The notes under the pieces: model-generated
The model's database searches: none
The model's input: the letters and a program-made list of their open reading frames with translations, nothing else
What the model was told of the DNA's origin: nothing
Part shown: positions 17,670-26,535 of the stretch, one piece after another
Layout: each line of letters opens with the position of its first letter
Numbering within the stretch: the stretch's first letter is position 1
Position numbers and translations under genes: made by a program
Origin: Gemmatimonadota bacterium
Lineage (GTDB): Bacteria; GCA-2686955
DNA: 63,578 nt
NCBI GenBank assembly: GCA_002686955.1
Contig: NYZA01000017.1
Span: 1 to 63,578, forward strand
Direction of reading: 5' to 3'

Positions 17670-17697
17670 CGATTCTCCTACTCCAGCTTCGTGGTCG

Positions 17698-18606
17698 TCA
17701 GTATGACGCGAAGTGTTTCGAAGCGTAACGGGCCCCCCGCCGATCGGCGTACCGTTCGCGCAGGTCGCCCAAGTATGTCGTCACTTCCGCGTCCTCAATC
17801 ATCGATATGAGCTCGGGAAGAAGAGCGTCAGCGTAGCCTGAGTCGGGATAGAGACGGAGGAAATCGAACGCGAGCCCCACGGCGTCTTGCTCGCGGACGG
17901 TGCTCAACAAGCGAAAGCGCAGATCGTACGCGGCCTCGGTTATCGGTGCGAGGGGGTAGTTGTAGATCAGCGACGCCAAACCGGCATCGGCCGAGGCTGT
18001 GTCGCCCGCCGCCACTGCCACCTGGGTCCCCTCGAAGAGGCGGATCGTTCGATCCGAGATGCCGGCGGGCAAGTCGATGTCGAAGGTTACGGGCGGGCTG
18101 ACCAACCGACCTTCCACCGGTGGCTGCAGATCATCGAAGCTGCAATCGAGCGAGGCTCTGACCCGATAGCCTTGGCCCGTGGGTAGGCGGTGAAAGCCGG
18201 GCAGCCCACCCCTTCCGAGCTCTCCGAATCCGTCGAGCAGGTTGATCGCTCCGTACCATTCGCCGAAGGCGGGCAGATATATGGTGTCGTCGCTCTCGAC
18301 TGGGTTCCCTTCCCAGCTCAGCGTATCGCCCCGCGGAGAAATGAGCTCGACATGGAAGGAAGCGGAGCCAAGTGCGGGGGAAGGAAGCCACCGGGCCTCC
18401 TCGTCGCTGCTGCTGAGATGGACCTCGAAAAAGACCGGCTCTCCGATCGCGACGGTCCCTCGATGGGGTTCGATGCTCATCCGCAGCATCGCGTCGAGTC
18501 CGGTCGGGGCTTTGGTCTTGGCCCGACCGCCGCAGCCGATCGCAACGGTGGCAATGAAGAGGAAGGTCGAGTTTCTGGCGAGTTCGAGGAATCGTCTGAT
18601 GCTCAT
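17698..18606 (-). CDS. Lipoprotein of unknown function
   Basis: From the ATG at 18606 the product is about 302 residues. The signal peptide (NSTFLFIATVAIGCGG) has a lipobox-like IGC. An immunoglobulin-like region (VAIGEPVFFEVHLSSSDEEA) is followed by a helical C-terminal third with TPR-like spacing (LIYNYPLAPITEAAYDLR, AFDFLRLYPDSGYADALLPE). I do not recognise the family. A start at 18648 is possible but would overlap dprA by about 30 bases and place 14 residues before the signal peptide. It lies between dprA and the ROK kinase on the same strand. Confidence 0.6.
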   Translation of the reverse strand: MSIRRFLELARNSTFLFIATVAIGCGGRAKTKAPTGLDAMLRMSIEPHRGTVAIGEPVFFEVHLSSSDEEARWLPSPALGSASFHVELISPRGDTLSWEGNPVESDDTIYLPAFGEWYGAINLLDGFGELGRGGLPGFHRLPTGQGYRVRASLDCSFDDLQPPVEGRLVSPPVTFDIDLPAGISDRTIRLFEGTQVAVAAGDTASADAGLASLIYNYPLAPITEAAYDLRFRLLSTVREQDAVGLAFDFLRLYPDSGYADALLPELISMIEDAEVTTYLGDLRERYADRRGARYASKHFASY

Positions 18607-18616
18607 ACCCGCGAGT

Positions 18617-19741
18617 CTACCTCCAACGCGCTTGGCTCCACCGAGCAAATCCCCCCTCTACCTTCACCAGGCCGATCCGCTCGAGGCGGCTCAGCGCACC
18701 GCGCAGGCCGCTGATCCCGAGCTCCAGGCGGCCGGCCAGCAGATCGACCGGCAGCGGGCCATCCGCCAAGGCATGCGCCAGCATCGCCGATTTCTGGTGT
18801 TCGCCACTCTCGAGCGTGCCGGTTGCCGGCATTGATTCGATCGAAGTCCCACTGAAAGGGATGGAGAACTGCCCCTCGGATACGAGGTCTTCCGGCCCCA
18901 GGACCACCTCGGCTCCATCCTGAATCAGTCGATTGCTGCCGCGCGTCGCCTGACTGAGACCATCGCCCGGATAGGCCAAAACGGGAATCCCGATCGATTG
19001 CGCGTGATCGACGGTGTGCAGGGCCCCGGAGCGATCACGTGCCTCGACCACCAGCACGCGATCGGACAGAGCCGCGATGAGCCAGTTGCGGATCGGAAAA
19101 CGGTAGGGGCGCGCGGGAGCTCCCGGAAGAAACTGGGACAGCACGGCGCCGCCACCAGCCACGATCCGTCGGTACAGGTGGATTTGGGAGTGCGGACTCG
19201 GCAGATCCGCCCCGGATGCCAGCACCGCCACCGTCGTGCCGCCTACCGCCAGCGCGCCCCGATGGGCCGCGTCATCCACTCCGAAGGCCATTCCGCTCAC
19301 GACGACTTCGCCTCGGCAGGCGGCCGACCCGGCGAGAGTCTGGGCGGCATGGCGGCCGGTCTGGGTCGCCGCCCGGCTGCCGACGACCGCGATCGAAGGG
19401 AGATCCGGTCCGGGAAGCCGGCCCCTCACGTACAGGACCGGCGGAGCGCCATCCAGGGGTCGCAACCGCTTCGGGTACTCCGGTGATGCGCGGAACACCA
19501 GGTGCAAACCGCGCTGCGATGCACTCTCCCGAATCCGAACGGGGGCGTGTTCCCGCAGAAGCTCGCGCGCGCGGCGCCGAGCTTCGGCCGAGCCACACCC
19601 TTCCCCACCGTCCACCACCCTCCGCAGCGCCTCTCCCGGCCCTTCGCCGTCCCACTGAAGCAGCTTCTCGACCTCGGACGCCACGGCGGGGAGATGAGTG
19701 TGCAGCGCCGAGATGCGTAGCAGTTGATCTTCGCCGTTCAA
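18617..19741 (-). CDS. dprA: DprA, DNA-processing protein A
   Basis: DprA binds incoming single-stranded DNA during natural transformation and loads RecA. The 374-residue protein has the Rossmann core signature VVGSRAATQTGRHAA, VVSGMAFGVDDAAHRGAL, the TVAVLASGADLPSPHSQ segment and the C-terminal winged-helix domain (LLAGRLELGISGLRGALSRL). Four bases overlap the HEAT-repeat gene upstream. With ComEA at 35593 and the pilus cluster, it supports natural competence in this organism. Confidence 0.93.
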   Translation of the reverse strand: MNGEDQLLRISALHTHLPAVASEVEKLLQWDGEGPGEALRRVVDGGEGCGSAEARRRARELLREHAPVRIRESASQRGLHLVFRASPEYPKRLRPLDGAPPVLYVRGRLPGPDLPSIAVVGSRAATQTGRHAAQTLAGSAACRGEVVVSGMAFGVDDAAHRGALAVGGTTVAVLASGADLPSPHSQIHLYRRIVAGGGAVLSQFLPGAPARPYRFPIRNWLIAALSDRVLVVEARDRSGALHTVDHAQSIGIPVLAYPGDGLSQATRGSNRLIQDGAEVVLGPEDLVSEGQFSIPFSGTSIESMPATGTLESGEHQKSAMLAHALADGPLPVDLLAGRLELGISGLRGALSRLERIGLVKVEGGFARWSQARWR

Positions 19742-20271
19742 CGCATCGCTCCTGGCCCGAGCTCGGGTCGAAGCGACAGGATCTGGGCGTACAGCTCCTC
19801 CTTTTCGTCACGAAGCACCCGCAGGAAGGGCAGTAGATGCTCGCGGCCGAGAGGTCGCAGAGAGTCCATGATCACTTCCAGGTCGTTCGTCTCGCAGGCC
19901 CGGGCCATCCCCCTGCCGGCCGCCTTGCGAACCTCGATCGAGCGGTCGCGCAGCAGTGGAAGCAGGAGCTCGAAGACAAGCGCTCCACGGATTTGTGACA
20001 GGGCCTCGACCGCCGCTGCCCGCACATACCAGACCCCGTGCGCGACCGCCGATTCGAGAGCGGGAAGAGCTGGCGCGCCGATTTCGATCAGGACGGCGAC
20101 CAGGCGTATCCTGTAGGCCCAAGAGGTAGAGCCGAGCGACTCGACGATCGCCTCGATCGCTTCGTTCGCCTCGATATCGACGAGAAACGCGTGGGCGGAC
20201 CGGCGCGGCTCCGCGCCCCGGGATCTCAGATCTTCGAGAGCCTGAAGTACCTCGTCGCTCACGGACGCCAA
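19738..20271 (-). CDS. HEAT-repeat protein
   Basis: The 177-residue soluble protein consists of three to four HEAT-like helical pairs (SWAYRIRLVAVLIEIGAP, WYVRAAAVEALSQIRG, RSIEVRKAAGRGMARACE). Such proteins act as scaffolds or sensors; no catalytic residues are expected. It overlaps obg by 13 bases upstream and dprA by 4 bases downstream, so all three are probably translated from one message. The partner is unknown. Confidence 0.75.
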   Translation of the reverse strand: MASVSDEVLQALEDLRSRGAEPRRSAHAFLVDIEANEAIEAIVESLGSTSWAYRIRLVAVLIEIGAPALPALESAVAHGVWYVRAAAVEALSQIRGALVFELLLPLLRDRSIEVRKAAGRGMARACETNDLEVIMDSLRPLGREHLLPFLRVLRDEKEELYAQILSLRPELGPGAMR

Positions 20272-21287
20272 GGTTCCCCCTTTCCGTCGCGATCGGCGGC
20301 CGCGCGGCGGCGATCTACACGGGTCATGAGCTCCGCGACCAGCTCACCCAAGCCATGACCCGTGGCTCCCGAAGTCGCGAAAACCGAGTCCCCCGATTCC
20401 TCGATCCGCCGCAGCTCGTCGGGGTCGGGGACGCCGAGATCCGACTTGTTCATCGCGACGATTCTCTGCTTCTTGTCCAGTCCGTGCCCATGTGCCCTCA
20501 GCTCACACTTCAGCGCGCGCAAGGCCTCACGTGGGTCCCCTTCCAGAACGTCGATCACCAGGACCAGCACGCTGCAACGCTCCACATGACGCAGGAATTC
20601 GAGCCCGAGCCCCTTCCCGAGGTGGGCGTCTTCGATCAAACCGGGGATATCGGCCAATACGAAGCTGCTTCCTTCGCCCACGCGCACGATCCCGAGGTTC
20701 GGCGTCAGGGTCGTGAAGGGGTAGTCGCCGATTCGGGGGTGCGATGACGACAGGCGCGCGAGAAGAGTCGATTTGCCCGCATTGGGAGGGCCGACGAGAC
20801 CGACATCGGCCACGACCTTCAGCTCGAGGGCGAGGGAACGCCGCTCCCCTTCGAGACCCGGTTGGGCATGGCGCGGGGCGCGGTTGCGCGAAGTTGCGAA
20901 ACGGGCGTTTCCTCTTCCCCCCGTCCCGCCTTCGGCCACGACCACCGATCGTCCCTCCTCGCTCAGATCGGCCAGCACCGAGCCCTTGTCGGTATCGCGA
21001 ACGACCGTGCCCTGGGGCACACGAATCACCAGATCCTCCCCAGCGGCGCCCGTACATTGGTTGGGTCCGCCCGGCTCACCGTTCTTGGCGCTGAGGACCC
21101 GCCGGTAGCGGTAGTCCATCAAGGTCTGCATCTTCAAGTCGACGAGCAGGCGCACATCACCGCCCCGGCCGCCGTCCCCCCCCGCCGGCCCTCCTTTCGG
21201 CTCGTACTTCTCGCGCCGGAATGCCACCGCGCCGCGGCCACCGTGTCCCGCTATCACCTCGATCTCGACCTGGTCGACGAATCTCAA
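20259..21287 (-). CDS. obg: Obg GTPase
   Basis: Obg is a conserved GTPase in late 50S ribosome assembly and stringent control. The start is TTG at 21287 (LRFVDQVEIEV) with AGAGG upstream; the longer frame to 21362 adds sequence unlike Obg. The N-terminal Gly-rich OBG domain is followed by G1 GPPNAGKST, G3 DIPG, G4 NKSD and G5 SGATGHG. The 342-residue form ends soon after the G domain and lacks the variable OCT extension. The neighbouring HEAT gene overlaps its end. Confidence 0.95.
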   Translation of the reverse strand: MRFVDQVEIEVIAGHGGRGAVAFRREKYEPKGGPAGGDGGRGGDVRLLVDLKMQTLMDYRYRRVLSAKNGEPGGPNQCTGAAGEDLVIRVPQGTVVRDTDKGSVLADLSEEGRSVVVAEGGTGGRGNARFATSRNRAPRHAQPGLEGERRSLALELKVVADVGLVGPPNAGKSTLLARLSSSHPRIGDYPFTTLTPNLGIVRVGEGSSFVLADIPGLIEDAHLGKGLGLEFLRHVERCSVLVLVIDVLEGDPREALRALKCELRAHGHGLDKKQRIVAMNKSDLGVPDPDELRRIEESGDSVFATSGATGHGLGELVAELMTRVDRRRAAADRDGKGEPWRP

Positions 21288-21437
21288 TGAACTGTCCTCT
21301 TGGTCCGGCTTCGACCCATCGGGTCCACGATCGACCCCCGGGGGATTCCGTGGGCTGCGCAAGGGGCTCGAACGAAGCTACTATGCCAGATCGCGCCCGG
21401 GCCCTGTGCAAGAAGGGGGCCGAACCGGCGCGGCTGA

Positions 21438-22799
21438 CTACTCGAGATACCCCAAAGCTCTCAGGCGGTCGCGTGTATTCTCGTCGATCGATACGGGGCT
21501 GCCCTCTCGCGGGTTCAAGAGGTCCTCCCTCCGCTCCGCCAACCTTTGAAGCACCTCCCCCCTGGCGGCGGAAAGATCGTTCCTCTCTTCCGGATCGGTG
21601 CGGAGGTCGTAGAGATCCCACTCTCCGGAGTCCCAGAAGATCGCCTTCCAACCCTCGGCTCGGAGCGCCTTCCCCGAGCCTTGCGCGGAGTTGAGCAGCC
21701 CGGCCGTGGGCGCCGCCGTCGCCTCATCGATCGGCACCGGTGCGAACCGGTCGCTCAGAAGCGGCTGGCCGTCGAGCCCGGCGTCGATCGGCAGCCCGAG
21801 AGAACGCAGAATCGTCGGGACCAGATCGGCCTGCGTGACCTGCTCCCCGACGACTTCCCCCCTGCTCCCGCCAGAGGGCGGACGCACGATCAGGGGGATC
21901 CGCAGAAGCTCGTCGTACAAGGTGTGCCCGTGCTCGAACCCGCCGTGCTCCCAGAACTCCTCGCCGTGGTCGGAGGTCACGATTAGCAGCACCTCTTCGT
22001 CGAGCCCCTTCGATTCGAGCCAGGAATCGAGCACGCCGATCGTCGCGTCGAGCGCCGCGACCTCCTCGTAATAGAGGCCCCTGGCGAATCGCCGGTCTTC
22101 GGCGTCGAGAGCCGACTCCCCGGCCCGTAGCGAGAGGAGCTCCCCGAAAGGAGGTGACAGCGATCCCCGATAGTCGCCGGTGAAGCGACCGAGCGTGGAA
22201 GGGGGCGGATCGTAGTTCAAGTGTGGATCGAAGAGGTGGAGATAAAGGAGGAAACGATCGGCTTCTTCGAGCGTCGACATCCACTCGATCGCGGCCCGAA
22301 GTGTCTTGTCAGCCCTGCGGATTCTGTTGTTGGAGCCCGTGTCGAAATCGTACTCCTCGAAGCCGCGGTCGAGACCGAATTTCGGGCTCGCGAAGGTGCC
22401 GTTCACCACCGCGTGTGTGCGGAAGCCCGCGGTCGAGAGGCGCTCGGCCAGTGTCACGACCTCGTCCCCCACTCCTCGGAACTCCCCCGAAAAGCTACCG
22501 CTGGCGCCGTGGTGCGCCGGAAAAAGCCCGGTCAGAATCGAAGCCGTGCTCGGCAGGGTCCACGACGCATGGGCGATCGCCTGGTCGAATCTGATCCCTT
22601 CCTCGGACCATCGGTCCAGATTCGGCGTGATGCCGGGCGGACCTCCGTGGACACCGAGCGCGTCTCGCCGCAGCGTATCGACCACGATGAGAATCACGCC
22701 CTTCGGCGGATGTTGTCGAGTCGAGCAGGAGGCCAGCAGGGGGATCGAGATCATTGGGACGAGCCACGCCAGGCTCGGCAGCAAGTTCAGGATGCGCAC
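21438..22799 (-). CDS. Sulfatase/alkaline-phosphatase-superfamily lipoprotein
   Basis: The product has a lipoprotein signal (SLAWLVPMISIPLLASC) and the metal-binding start VILIVVDTLRRDALGVHG. SWTLPSTASILTG occupies the nucleophile position, and later motifs include SDHGEEFWEHGGFEHGHTLY. Where arylsulfatases have C/S-x-P-S-R for formylglycine, this one has T-L-P-S-T. A threonine nucleophile, as in phosphoglycerol-transferase relatives, is therefore more likely than formylglycine. The substrate is unknown and is probably extracytoplasmic. The start is uncertain: GTG at 22799 gives a standard signal peptide, and GTG at 22838 would overlap the pta stop (GTGA). Confidence 0.82.
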   Translation of the reverse strand: MRILNLLPSLAWLVPMISIPLLASCSTRQHPPKGVILIVVDTLRRDALGVHGGPPGITPNLDRWSEEGIRFDQAIAHASWTLPSTASILTGLFPAHHGASGSFSGEFRGVGDEVVTLAERLSTAGFRTHAVVNGTFASPKFGLDRGFEEYDFDTGSNNRIRRADKTLRAAIEWMSTLEEADRFLLYLHLFDPHLNYDPPPSTLGRFTGDYRGSLSPPFGELLSLRAGESALDAEDRRFARGLYYEEVAALDATIGVLDSWLESKGLDEEVLLIVTSDHGEEFWEHGGFEHGHTLYDELLRIPLIVRPPSGGSRGEVVGEQVTQADLVPTILRSLGLPIDAGLDGQPLLSDRFAPVPIDEATAAPTAGLLNSAQGSGKALRAEGWKAIFWDSGEWDLYDLRTDPEERNDLSAARGEVLQRLAERREDLLNPREGSPVSIDENTRDRLRALGYLE

Positions 22800-22834
22800 G
22801 CGCGAGGGTGCGCCCGGCTGAGCTCCCGGTACGA

Positions 22835-23839
22835 TCACGCTCCCTTGCTCAACAGGGCAGTGATCGCGGCGGTCTCGACGATATCGGAGGGGGAACAACC
22901 TCGGCTGAGGTCCTGAATCGGTCGTCTCAGCCCTTGGAGGATCGGTCCGATCGCCGCCGCGCCACCGAGTCGTTGCGTGAGCTTGTAGCCGATATTTCCC
23001 GAGTCGAGATCGGGGAAGATCAAGATATTGGCATCGCCGGCCACGCGGCTCCCAGGTGCCTTCGACAACCCCACCGAAGGGACCAGGGCCGCATCGGCCT
23101 GAAGCTCGCCGTCGGCCGCGATGTCGGGATGCGAGTCCTGGAAGAGACGGCAAGCCTCACGGACCTTTTCCACCTTGAGATGCTCCGCGCTGCCTCGGGT
23201 GGAGAATGAGAGGAAGGCCACACGTGGAGCATCGGGACGCAACGCGCGCCAGGTCTGAACCGCGGCGCCGGCGATGTCGGCGAGCTGCTCGACATTCGGA
23301 TCGGGCACGACGGCGCAGTCGGCGTAGAGAAGAGGGCGCTCAGCCGCGTCCCGCCCGGGGGGCACGACCATCAGGAAGCTCGATGAGACCATCGCGCTTC
23401 CAGGCGCCGTTCCGACGCATCGAATCGCGGCGCGCAAGACATGGGCCGTCGGATGCGTTGCTCCCATCACCGCTCCGTCGGCATCTCCCGCCGCAACTTG
23501 CCCCGCCGCGTAGAAGACCGGATCGCGCATCGCCTCTCTCGCGTCCTCGATCGTTCCCCCCTTCTTCGCGATCTTCTCCGCGTAGCTCCGCGCATAGGTC
23601 TCCAGATTCGCGGAGCCGCTCGGATCCAGGAGCTCGATCCCTTCGTCCGGCAGTTCGCCTCCCCCCTCTTCCGCCGCCGCACGGACCTCGTCTGGTGGGC
23701 CGAGCAGTGTCACTTGCGCGATGCCGGCGCGGGCGATCTCGCAGGCGGCAGCCGCCACGCGGGGGTCGCTTCCTTCGGCAAGAACGATTCGTGCGCCGCA
23801 TTCCATGGCTTTCTGCTTGAGCCCGGCGCGAAGGCCCAT
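22835..23839 (-). CDS. pta: Phosphate acetyltransferase family
   Basis: It interconverts acetyl-CoA and acetyl phosphate. The ATG at 23839 (MGLRAGLKQKAM) has AAGGAG just upstream and overlaps the coaD stop as TGATG. Family motifs are RIVLAEGSDPRV, ADGAVMGATHPTAHVLRA, PGSAMVSSSFLMVVP, SFSTRGSAEHLKVEKV and a C-terminal GDANILIFPDLDSGNIGYK. The 334-residue length matches the short Pta type. Phosphate butyryltransferase is less likely given length and motifs. No acetate kinase is nearby. Confidence 0.92.
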   Translation of the reverse strand: MGLRAGLKQKAMECGARIVLAEGSDPRVAAAACEIARAGIAQVTLLGPPDEVRAAAEEGGGELPDEGIELLDPSGSANLETYARSYAEKIAKKGGTIEDAREAMRDPVFYAAGQVAAGDADGAVMGATHPTAHVLRAAIRCVGTAPGSAMVSSSFLMVVPPGRDAAERPLLYADCAVVPDPNVEQLADIAGAAVQTWRALRPDAPRVAFLSFSTRGSAEHLKVEKVREACRLFQDSHPDIAADGELQADAALVPSVGLSKAPGSRVAGDANILIFPDLDSGNIGYKLTQRLGGAAAIGPILQGLRRPIQDLSRGCSPSDIVETAAITALLSKGA

Positions 23840-24336
23840 CAGCTCCTTCCTTTCTCGGTGCCATCTCGTTTTTCGGTCAAGGCACCTTCGACGCATTCGA
23901 TCACATAGGGCCGTACATCGCCGCCGTGGCGGGCGATCTCACGGATCAGGCTCGACGACACGCCCATCCACCGGGGACTCGACATCAAGAAGAGGGTGTC
24001 GACCTCCGGCGCCATCTGGCGGTTCATGATGTTCATCGTCAGCTCGTAATCGAAATCTGTTCCCCCGCGCAGACCGCGCACGATCGTTCGTGCCCCGATC
24101 TCCTCGGCGAAGCGGACCAGGAGCCCGTCCAGAGGGCGTACCTCGATGTTATCGATCGCTTTGACGCTCTCGCGGATGAACCCGATCCGTTCCTCGCGGT
24201 CGAAGAGCGCCACCTTGCCCTCTTGGGTCGAGACCCCCACGATCAGCCGATCGAAAAGGGCCGCGCTCCGTTCGATGATGTCGATATGGCCGCGAGTCAC
24301 CGGATCGAAGGTGCCGGGGTAGACGCCGATCCTCAC
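23839..24336 (-). CDS. coaD: Phosphopantetheine adenylyltransferase
   Basis: CoaD makes dephospho-CoA from phosphopantetheine and ATP. The GTG at 24336 has GGAGG seven bases upstream and overlaps the preceding stop as GTGA. The product of 165 residues has the nucleotidyltransferase motif YPGTFDPVTRGHIDII, TIVRGLRGGTDFDYE, and GVSSSLIREIA near the end, matching the ISSTxVRE motif. The long open frame upstream of 24336 is only a shadow of the neighbouring gene. Confidence 0.96.
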   Translation of the reverse strand: MRIGVYPGTFDPVTRGHIDIIERSAALFDRLIVGVSTQEGKVALFDREERIGFIRESVKAIDNIEVRPLDGLLVRFAEEIGARTIVRGLRGGTDFDYELTMNIMNRQMAPEVDTLFLMSSPRWMGVSSSLIREIARHGGDVRPYVIECVEGALTEKRDGTEKGRS

Positions 24337-25358
24337 CTCTGATCCTCCATTGACACCGTTTCGGGGGAGACGTCGATCGCTGTTTCGCGCCTCAACTGCG
24401 ACCAACCGACCCCCAGTCGGATCGCATAGAAGGCCCCGAGCAGGTTGTTCGAGATCCAGTTTACCACCCAGAGCATGAGGGCCGCGTGCAGAGCGGCGAT
24501 CTCCTCGGCTCCGATCAGCTCCAGCGCCTCTTTGACCGCGAGCTGGAAGACCCCCAGGTAACCGGGCGCGGCTGGGATCGAAGCCGCGAAGGCCACGGCT
24601 CCCGTGATCACCGCCCCCACAAAGGGGGTGTGGGGCATCATTTCGGGCGGATAGCCCAAGACGAGGAGATAGAAGCCGAGGGCCGTGGACGACCAGATCG
24701 CGAGGCTCGACGCGAGAATCCCGAGCGATCGCGCTGGAGATTCCATCAGATTCAACCCTTCGAACACCCCTTCGATCACCCGGCGAATCCGCTTCCCCGT
24801 CGTGCCCGGTGTGCACCGAGCGATCCATCGATGGGCCAGATCCGGATTGCGCCGATAGAGTAGCTCCCCGAGCGCGAGCACGATCACCGCGATAACGAAC
24901 ACCAGGCCCAGCCCAGTCGCTCTCTCCGTCATCGTTGGCGACACGTCGAGCGCCAATACCGCGCCCAGCACGAGCGCCGCGATCGTGATGCCGTCCATGC
25001 AGCGCTCCAAAAGGGTCGCCGTGAGAAGGCCGGTGAGGCTCGAGTTGCTGGAGCGGCGGATCAGAACCACCCGCACCACCTCCCCCGCCCGTGCGGGAAA
25101 GAGGTTGTTCACCAGATAGAGAATCGCCGTGGCCCCGGACAGGACCTTGCGGGGGACCGGGTCGTCGCGCGGCAGAAGCAGCTTGAGCCGATGTCCCCGC
25201 AGCACGACCCCGATCATCAGCACGAGCCCTCCGGCGACCGCATGGAGCCAGGGAACCGGGAGGTCTTTGAGGGTATCGAGGTCTTCGAGATCGATGTTGC
25301 GCACTGCCAAGAGCAGGGCAGCCACGCTGAAGACGATCCCGATCGTTACCCGTTTCAC
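24333..25358 (-). CDS. Flippase-like integral membrane protein (LPG synthase transmembrane family)
   Basis: The 341-residue protein has about eight hydrophobic helices. It also has conserved family segments such as LFPARAGEVVRVVLI and AASIPAAPGYLGVFQLAVKEAL, typical of the lysylphosphatidylglycerol-synthase transmembrane/UPF0104 group. These proteins are proposed to flip lipid-linked substrates; the substrate here is not known. The start is probably GTG at 25358, five bases after the upp stop region. Its stop overlaps coaD (GTGA). Confidence 0.82.
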   Translation of the reverse strand: MKRVTIGIVFSVAALLLAVRNIDLEDLDTLKDLPVPWLHAVAGGLVLMIGVVLRGHRLKLLLPRDDPVPRKVLSGATAILYLVNNLFPARAGEVVRVVLIRRSSNSSLTGLLTATLLERCMDGITIAALVLGAVLALDVSPTMTERATGLGLVFVIAVIVLALGELLYRRNPDLAHRWIARCTPGTTGKRIRRVIEGVFEGLNLMESPARSLGILASSLAIWSSTALGFYLLVLGYPPEMMPHTPFVGAVITGAVAFAASIPAAPGYLGVFQLAVKEALELIGAEEIAALHAALMLWVVNWISNNLLGAFYAIRLGVGWSQLRRETAIDVSPETVSMEDQR

Positions 25359-25365
25359 TCCCTTG

Positions 25366-25998
25366 CTACAGCTTATCGGTGGCGAACATACGGTCGCCGG
25401 CATCGCCCAGGCCTGGGACGATGAAGCCCCGTTCATTGAGGTCGGGGTCGACGGCGGCGGTGAAGATATCGAGCTCTGGGAAGCGCTCGCTCAGCGTCTC
25501 GACCCCCTGGCGCGACGAAAGCAGGCAGAGCGCCGCCATTCTCTTCGGATCCTCGGCCTGGAGCAGCTCGGCGGCCGCGCAAAGCGTACCGCCGGTCGCC
25601 AGCATCGGGTCCAGAAGAACGACCGTGCGACTCGCCAGATCGGTGGAGATGCGCCGGTAGTAGAAGACCGGCTCCAAGCTCGCTTCGTCGCGATAGATGC
25701 CCAGATGGAGCACCGGTGCCGCGGGGAAGACCCGCTGAACACCGGGCACGAGTCCGATTCCCGCCCTCAAGATCGGCGCCAGCACGACATGCTCCCGGTC
25801 GACCACGGTGCACTCGGCGCGCGCGAGCGGCGATTCGACCCACACCGATCGGGTGGGCAGGATTCGCGCGAGCTCGTAGGCGAGGAATCCACTGATCTCG
25901 TCGACCGCCGCGCGGAAGTCGCGGGCCGTCGTCCGGTGATCCCGGAGTATGGTTAGGCGATCGGAGAAGAGTGGGTGATCGAGCTCGTGTACCGGCAT
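25366..25998 (-). CDS. upp: Uracil phosphoribosyltransferase
   Basis: Upp converts uracil and PRPP to UMP in pyrimidine salvage. The 210-residue protein has the PRPP-binding loop LLDPMLATGGT, LAPILRAGIGLVPGV and the C-terminal uracil-binding segment GFIVPGLGDAGDRMF. The ATG at 25998 has AGGAG eight bases upstream. It sits between rsmD upstream and the flippase-like gene downstream with gaps of only a few bases. Confidence 0.96.
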   Translation of the reverse strand: MPVHELDHPLFSDRLTILRDHRTTARDFRAAVDEISGFLAYELARILPTRSVWVESPLARAECTVVDREHVVLAPILRAGIGLVPGVQRVFPAAPVLHLGIYRDEASLEPVFYYRRISTDLASRTVVLLDPMLATGGTLCAAAELLQAEDPKRMAALCLLSSRQGVETLSERFPELDIFTAAVDPDLNERGFIVPGLGDAGDRMFATDKL

Positions 25999-26001
25999 GT
26001 C

Positions 26002-26535
26002 TCAGTCTCCTGTTGACGGGGAATCGATGACGATAGCCGAAGCCCCGTAACGGCGCACCGTCAATCGCGACCAGCCCTCGGGACAGGGCGGTGGAGGAAG
26101 ATCGAAGCGATGCTCGAGCACCAGCAGATCCCCGGATTCGATCAAGGCGCGGGTCGCCTCGTGTATTCCGTCGAGGGTGTGGGCTCCATAGGGCGGATCG
26201 GCGAAGACGAGGTGGAAGCGTTGCTCGATTCGAGGGAGCTCCTTCCAGACGTCGCCGCCACGCAGCGACCCTCTCGCCCAGGGCCGCGCCAGCGCCAGAT
26301 TGGCCCGAATGACGTTGCAGGCTTCTCGGTCTCTTTCCAGCAAGAGTGCCGATTCCGCGCCGCGGGATAGGGCCTCGATTCCGAGCGCTCCGCTGCCGGC
26401 GAAGAGGTCGAGCACACGCAGGCGATTCACCTCGACGATCGCGAAAAGCGCCTCGCGCAGACGCTCGGTCGTGGGTCGAACCCCCGGCGGCACGCGCAGG
26501 CGGCGGCCGCGAAGACGGCCCCCCACGATCCGCAT
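26002..26535 (-). CDS. rsmD: 16S rRNA (guanine(966)-N(2))-methyltransferase RsmD
   Basis: From the ATG at 26535 the 177-residue protein starts MRIVGGRLRGRRL, a typical RsmD N-terminus. It has the SAM-binding motif LDLFAGSGALGIEALSRG and the catalytic (N/D)PPY motif as FADPPYG. The longer upstream frame runs through the AMIN gene and is a shadow. Its start shares a base with the stop of the AMIN gene, so it is likely translated from the pilus message. Confidence 0.94.
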   Translation of the reverse strand: MRIVGGRLRGRRLRVPPGVRPTTERLREALFAIVEVNRLRVLDLFAGSGALGIEALSRGAESALLLERDREACNVIRANLALARPWARGSLRGGDVWKELPRIEQRFHLVFADPPYGAHTLDGIHEATRALIESGDLLVLEHRFDLPPPPCPEGWSRLTVRRYGASAIVIDSPSTGD

